Shown here one piece after another: positions 5,219-6,099 of a stretch of 6,099 nucleotides of DNA (its first letter is position 1; each line of letters begins with the position of its first letter). The notes beneath the pieces are model-generated. The model saw only the letters and a list, made by a program, of their open reading frames with translations, searched no databases and was not told where the DNA came from. Origin of the DNA: CAZJJK01 sp964546285 (GTDB taxonomy: Bacteria; Spirochaetota; Spirochaetia; Treponematales; Breznakiellaceae); NCBI GenBank assembly GCA_964546285.1, contig CAZJJK010000140.1, positions 1 to 6,099 of the forward strand. The letters run 5' to 3'. The position numbers and the translations under genes were made by a program.

Positions 5219-5908
5219 ATGGTAAAAAGGGAAGAAAAAAAGGCTTTCTATAAAGAAAAAATACTCTCCTCAGCGCGGAAAATCTTCGCTGAAGAGGGCT
5301 TTGAATCCGCCACCATCGCGAAAATAGCCGATAAAGCGGGAGTCGGACTCGGAACGGCTTATAACTATTTTGAGTCAAAGGAAGACTTGTTTATACTCGC
5401 GATGGCTGGGGAGCTCGTGGGTGGAGCTGAAAATGAGACAAAGTACGCGCCCGAGCGACAAAGAGAAACTGAGCCGACAGGGGTAGGAGGACCGGAAGAC
5501 GTTGAAAGGCTGGAAGAAAGCCCGGGGAAAATCATTTCCGATATGGTCCTTGGCCAGGTTCGGCGCTTGAACGTATTCGGAAAAAAAATATGGCGCGTCG
5601 CTCTCGCGTCCGCCCTTAAGAGCATGAAGTCCAATCACAGCGTAATTAAGGACCTCATCCAAGCTGATTATCGATTTATGGGTAAAATTGAGAGCCGTTT
5701 GGAGGAAATGAAGGCTGAAGGCCGTTTGCCAATGGCTTTCGCGTCGGATACCGCGGTAAATCTGATATACGGGGCGCTTATATTCAATTTGATGTCATAC
5801 GTCTACGAAGATACGCGATCGTTCGACGAAGCGTGCCTAAAAACGGAAGAGAGCATTCGTTTTGTGGTGGAAGGTTCCGCCTCGCTTATTCCGCTCAGGC
5901 GTCAATAG
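5219..5908 (+). CDS. TetR/AcrR-family transcriptional regulator
   Basis: A 229-residue one-component repressor. The N-terminal TetR DNA-binding domain occupies about residues 10-58: ILSSARKIFAEEGFESATI, then the HTH segment IADKAGVGLGTAYNYFESKEDLF with the hallmark GT-Y-YF-SKE-L pattern. The C-terminal helical part (about 104-225) would bind a ligand and dimerise, but it does not reveal the effector. Between them, residues about 69-103 form an unusual polar Glu/Pro/Gly-rich stretch. ATG 5219 is chosen because GGAGG (5207-5211) lies seven bases upstream. The frame extends to ATG 5195 and TTG 5192, but those lack a good ribosome site. It begins 59 bases after the membrane protein gene with no evident promoter or terminator between, so the two form an operon. 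Placement suggests it represses its own operon through the 48-bp palindrome. Confidence 0.93.
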   Translation: MVKREEKKAFYKEKILSSARKIFAEEGFESATIAKIADKAGVGLGTAYNYFESKEDLFILAMAGELVGGAENETKYAPERQRETEPTGVGGPEDVERLEESPGKIISDMVLGQVRRLNVFGKKIWRVALASALKSMKSNHSVIKDLIQADYRFMGKIESRLEEMKAEGRLPMAFASDTAVNLIYGALIFNLMSYVYEDTRSFDEACLKTEESIRFVVEGSASLIPLRRQ

Positions 5909-6059
5909 TCCTTTCGCTTCAGCGTTGAGACCAGGTTGGATTAGGCGCGATTTCACGCGGGTAGTAAAGGCAGACTTGATTGGGCTAGAATTCGGGGGAG
6001 CCGCTTGCGGTCTGGCGGGAAGCGGGTTTAACCATTAAAAATAGTACCTGGGTATGCTG

Positions 6060-6099
6060 TTGACTAAGGCGACACTACTTGTAGTGTCACTGTATCACC
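6060..6099 (+). promoter_or_regulatory. Promoter/operator region of a gene beyond the window
   Basis: TTGACT (6060-6065) resembles a -35 box. It is followed by an 18-bp dyad, GACACTAC (6071-6078), TT, GTAGTGTC (6081-6088), with perfect 8-bp arms. A -10 is not clear; TAGTGT (6082-6087, 16-base spacer) is the best candidate and is poor. The dyad sits where a repressor operator would, but its sequence is unlike the 48-bp palindrome, so a different regulator is likely. No gene is visible at 5909-6059, which holds only a 6-bp stem (6001-6006 with 6020-6025) lacking a real T-tract. Confidence 0.45.

Noticed and set aside
4662..5378. A long minus-strand open frame (238 codons) opposite the Cys-rich membrane protein and TetR start
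   Set aside because: Its predicted product is Arg/Phe-rich and lacks domains. It is antisense to two genes with good start sites and clear protein signatures.

Overview
This 6.1 kb stretch is bacterial chromosome with ordinary, compact gene organisation: strong purine-rich ribosome binding sites, sigma-70-like promoters, and short gaps between genes. No rRNA, tRNA, CRISPR array, transposase or phage gene is visible. The organism looks like a mid-GC, probably Gram-negative heterotroph. It has a secreted family 5 cellulase-type glycosidase, a hexameric-type citrate synthase, and regulator/membrane-protein modules. A gut or plant-biomass bacterium, possibly a termite-gut-type spirochaete, would fit, but that assignment is only an impression and no single gene here proves it.

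Layout, left to right. Positions 1-245 are non-coding and carry a possible promoter and a small dyad. At 246-1355 (+) lies a signal-peptide-bearing GH5 endoglucanase. Facing it on the minus strand is a two-gene operon: a 65-residue XRE-type helix-turn-helix repressor with a TTG start (2006-1809), followed without a gap by a four-helix membrane protein (1808-1386). The repressor's promoter is bracketed by two 18-bp palindromes with centres 43 bp apart, which looks like an autoregulatory operator pair. Divergent from it is citrate synthase gltA (2196-3485, +). Convergent with gltA is an AT-rich gene for a 2H (LigT-like) phosphoesterase (4132-3551, -).

The most striking part is 4394-5908 (+). 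A near-consensus promoter (TTGACA, 17-base spacer, TATAAA) runs into a perfect 48-bp palindrome that extends from the -10 box to the ribosome binding site. It drives a cysteine-rich four-helix membrane protein and then a TetR-family regulator. The protein's three cysteine clusters (10 Cys) are all predicted to lie on the cytoplasmic side. The simplest reading is a self-regulated operon in which the TetR protein binds the palindrome and controls an unstudied, possibly metal- or redox-binding membrane protein.

The window ends in a non-coding stretch (5909-6099) with a second, unrelated 18-bp dyad next to a -35-like TTGACT. This is probably the control region of a gene beyond the window.
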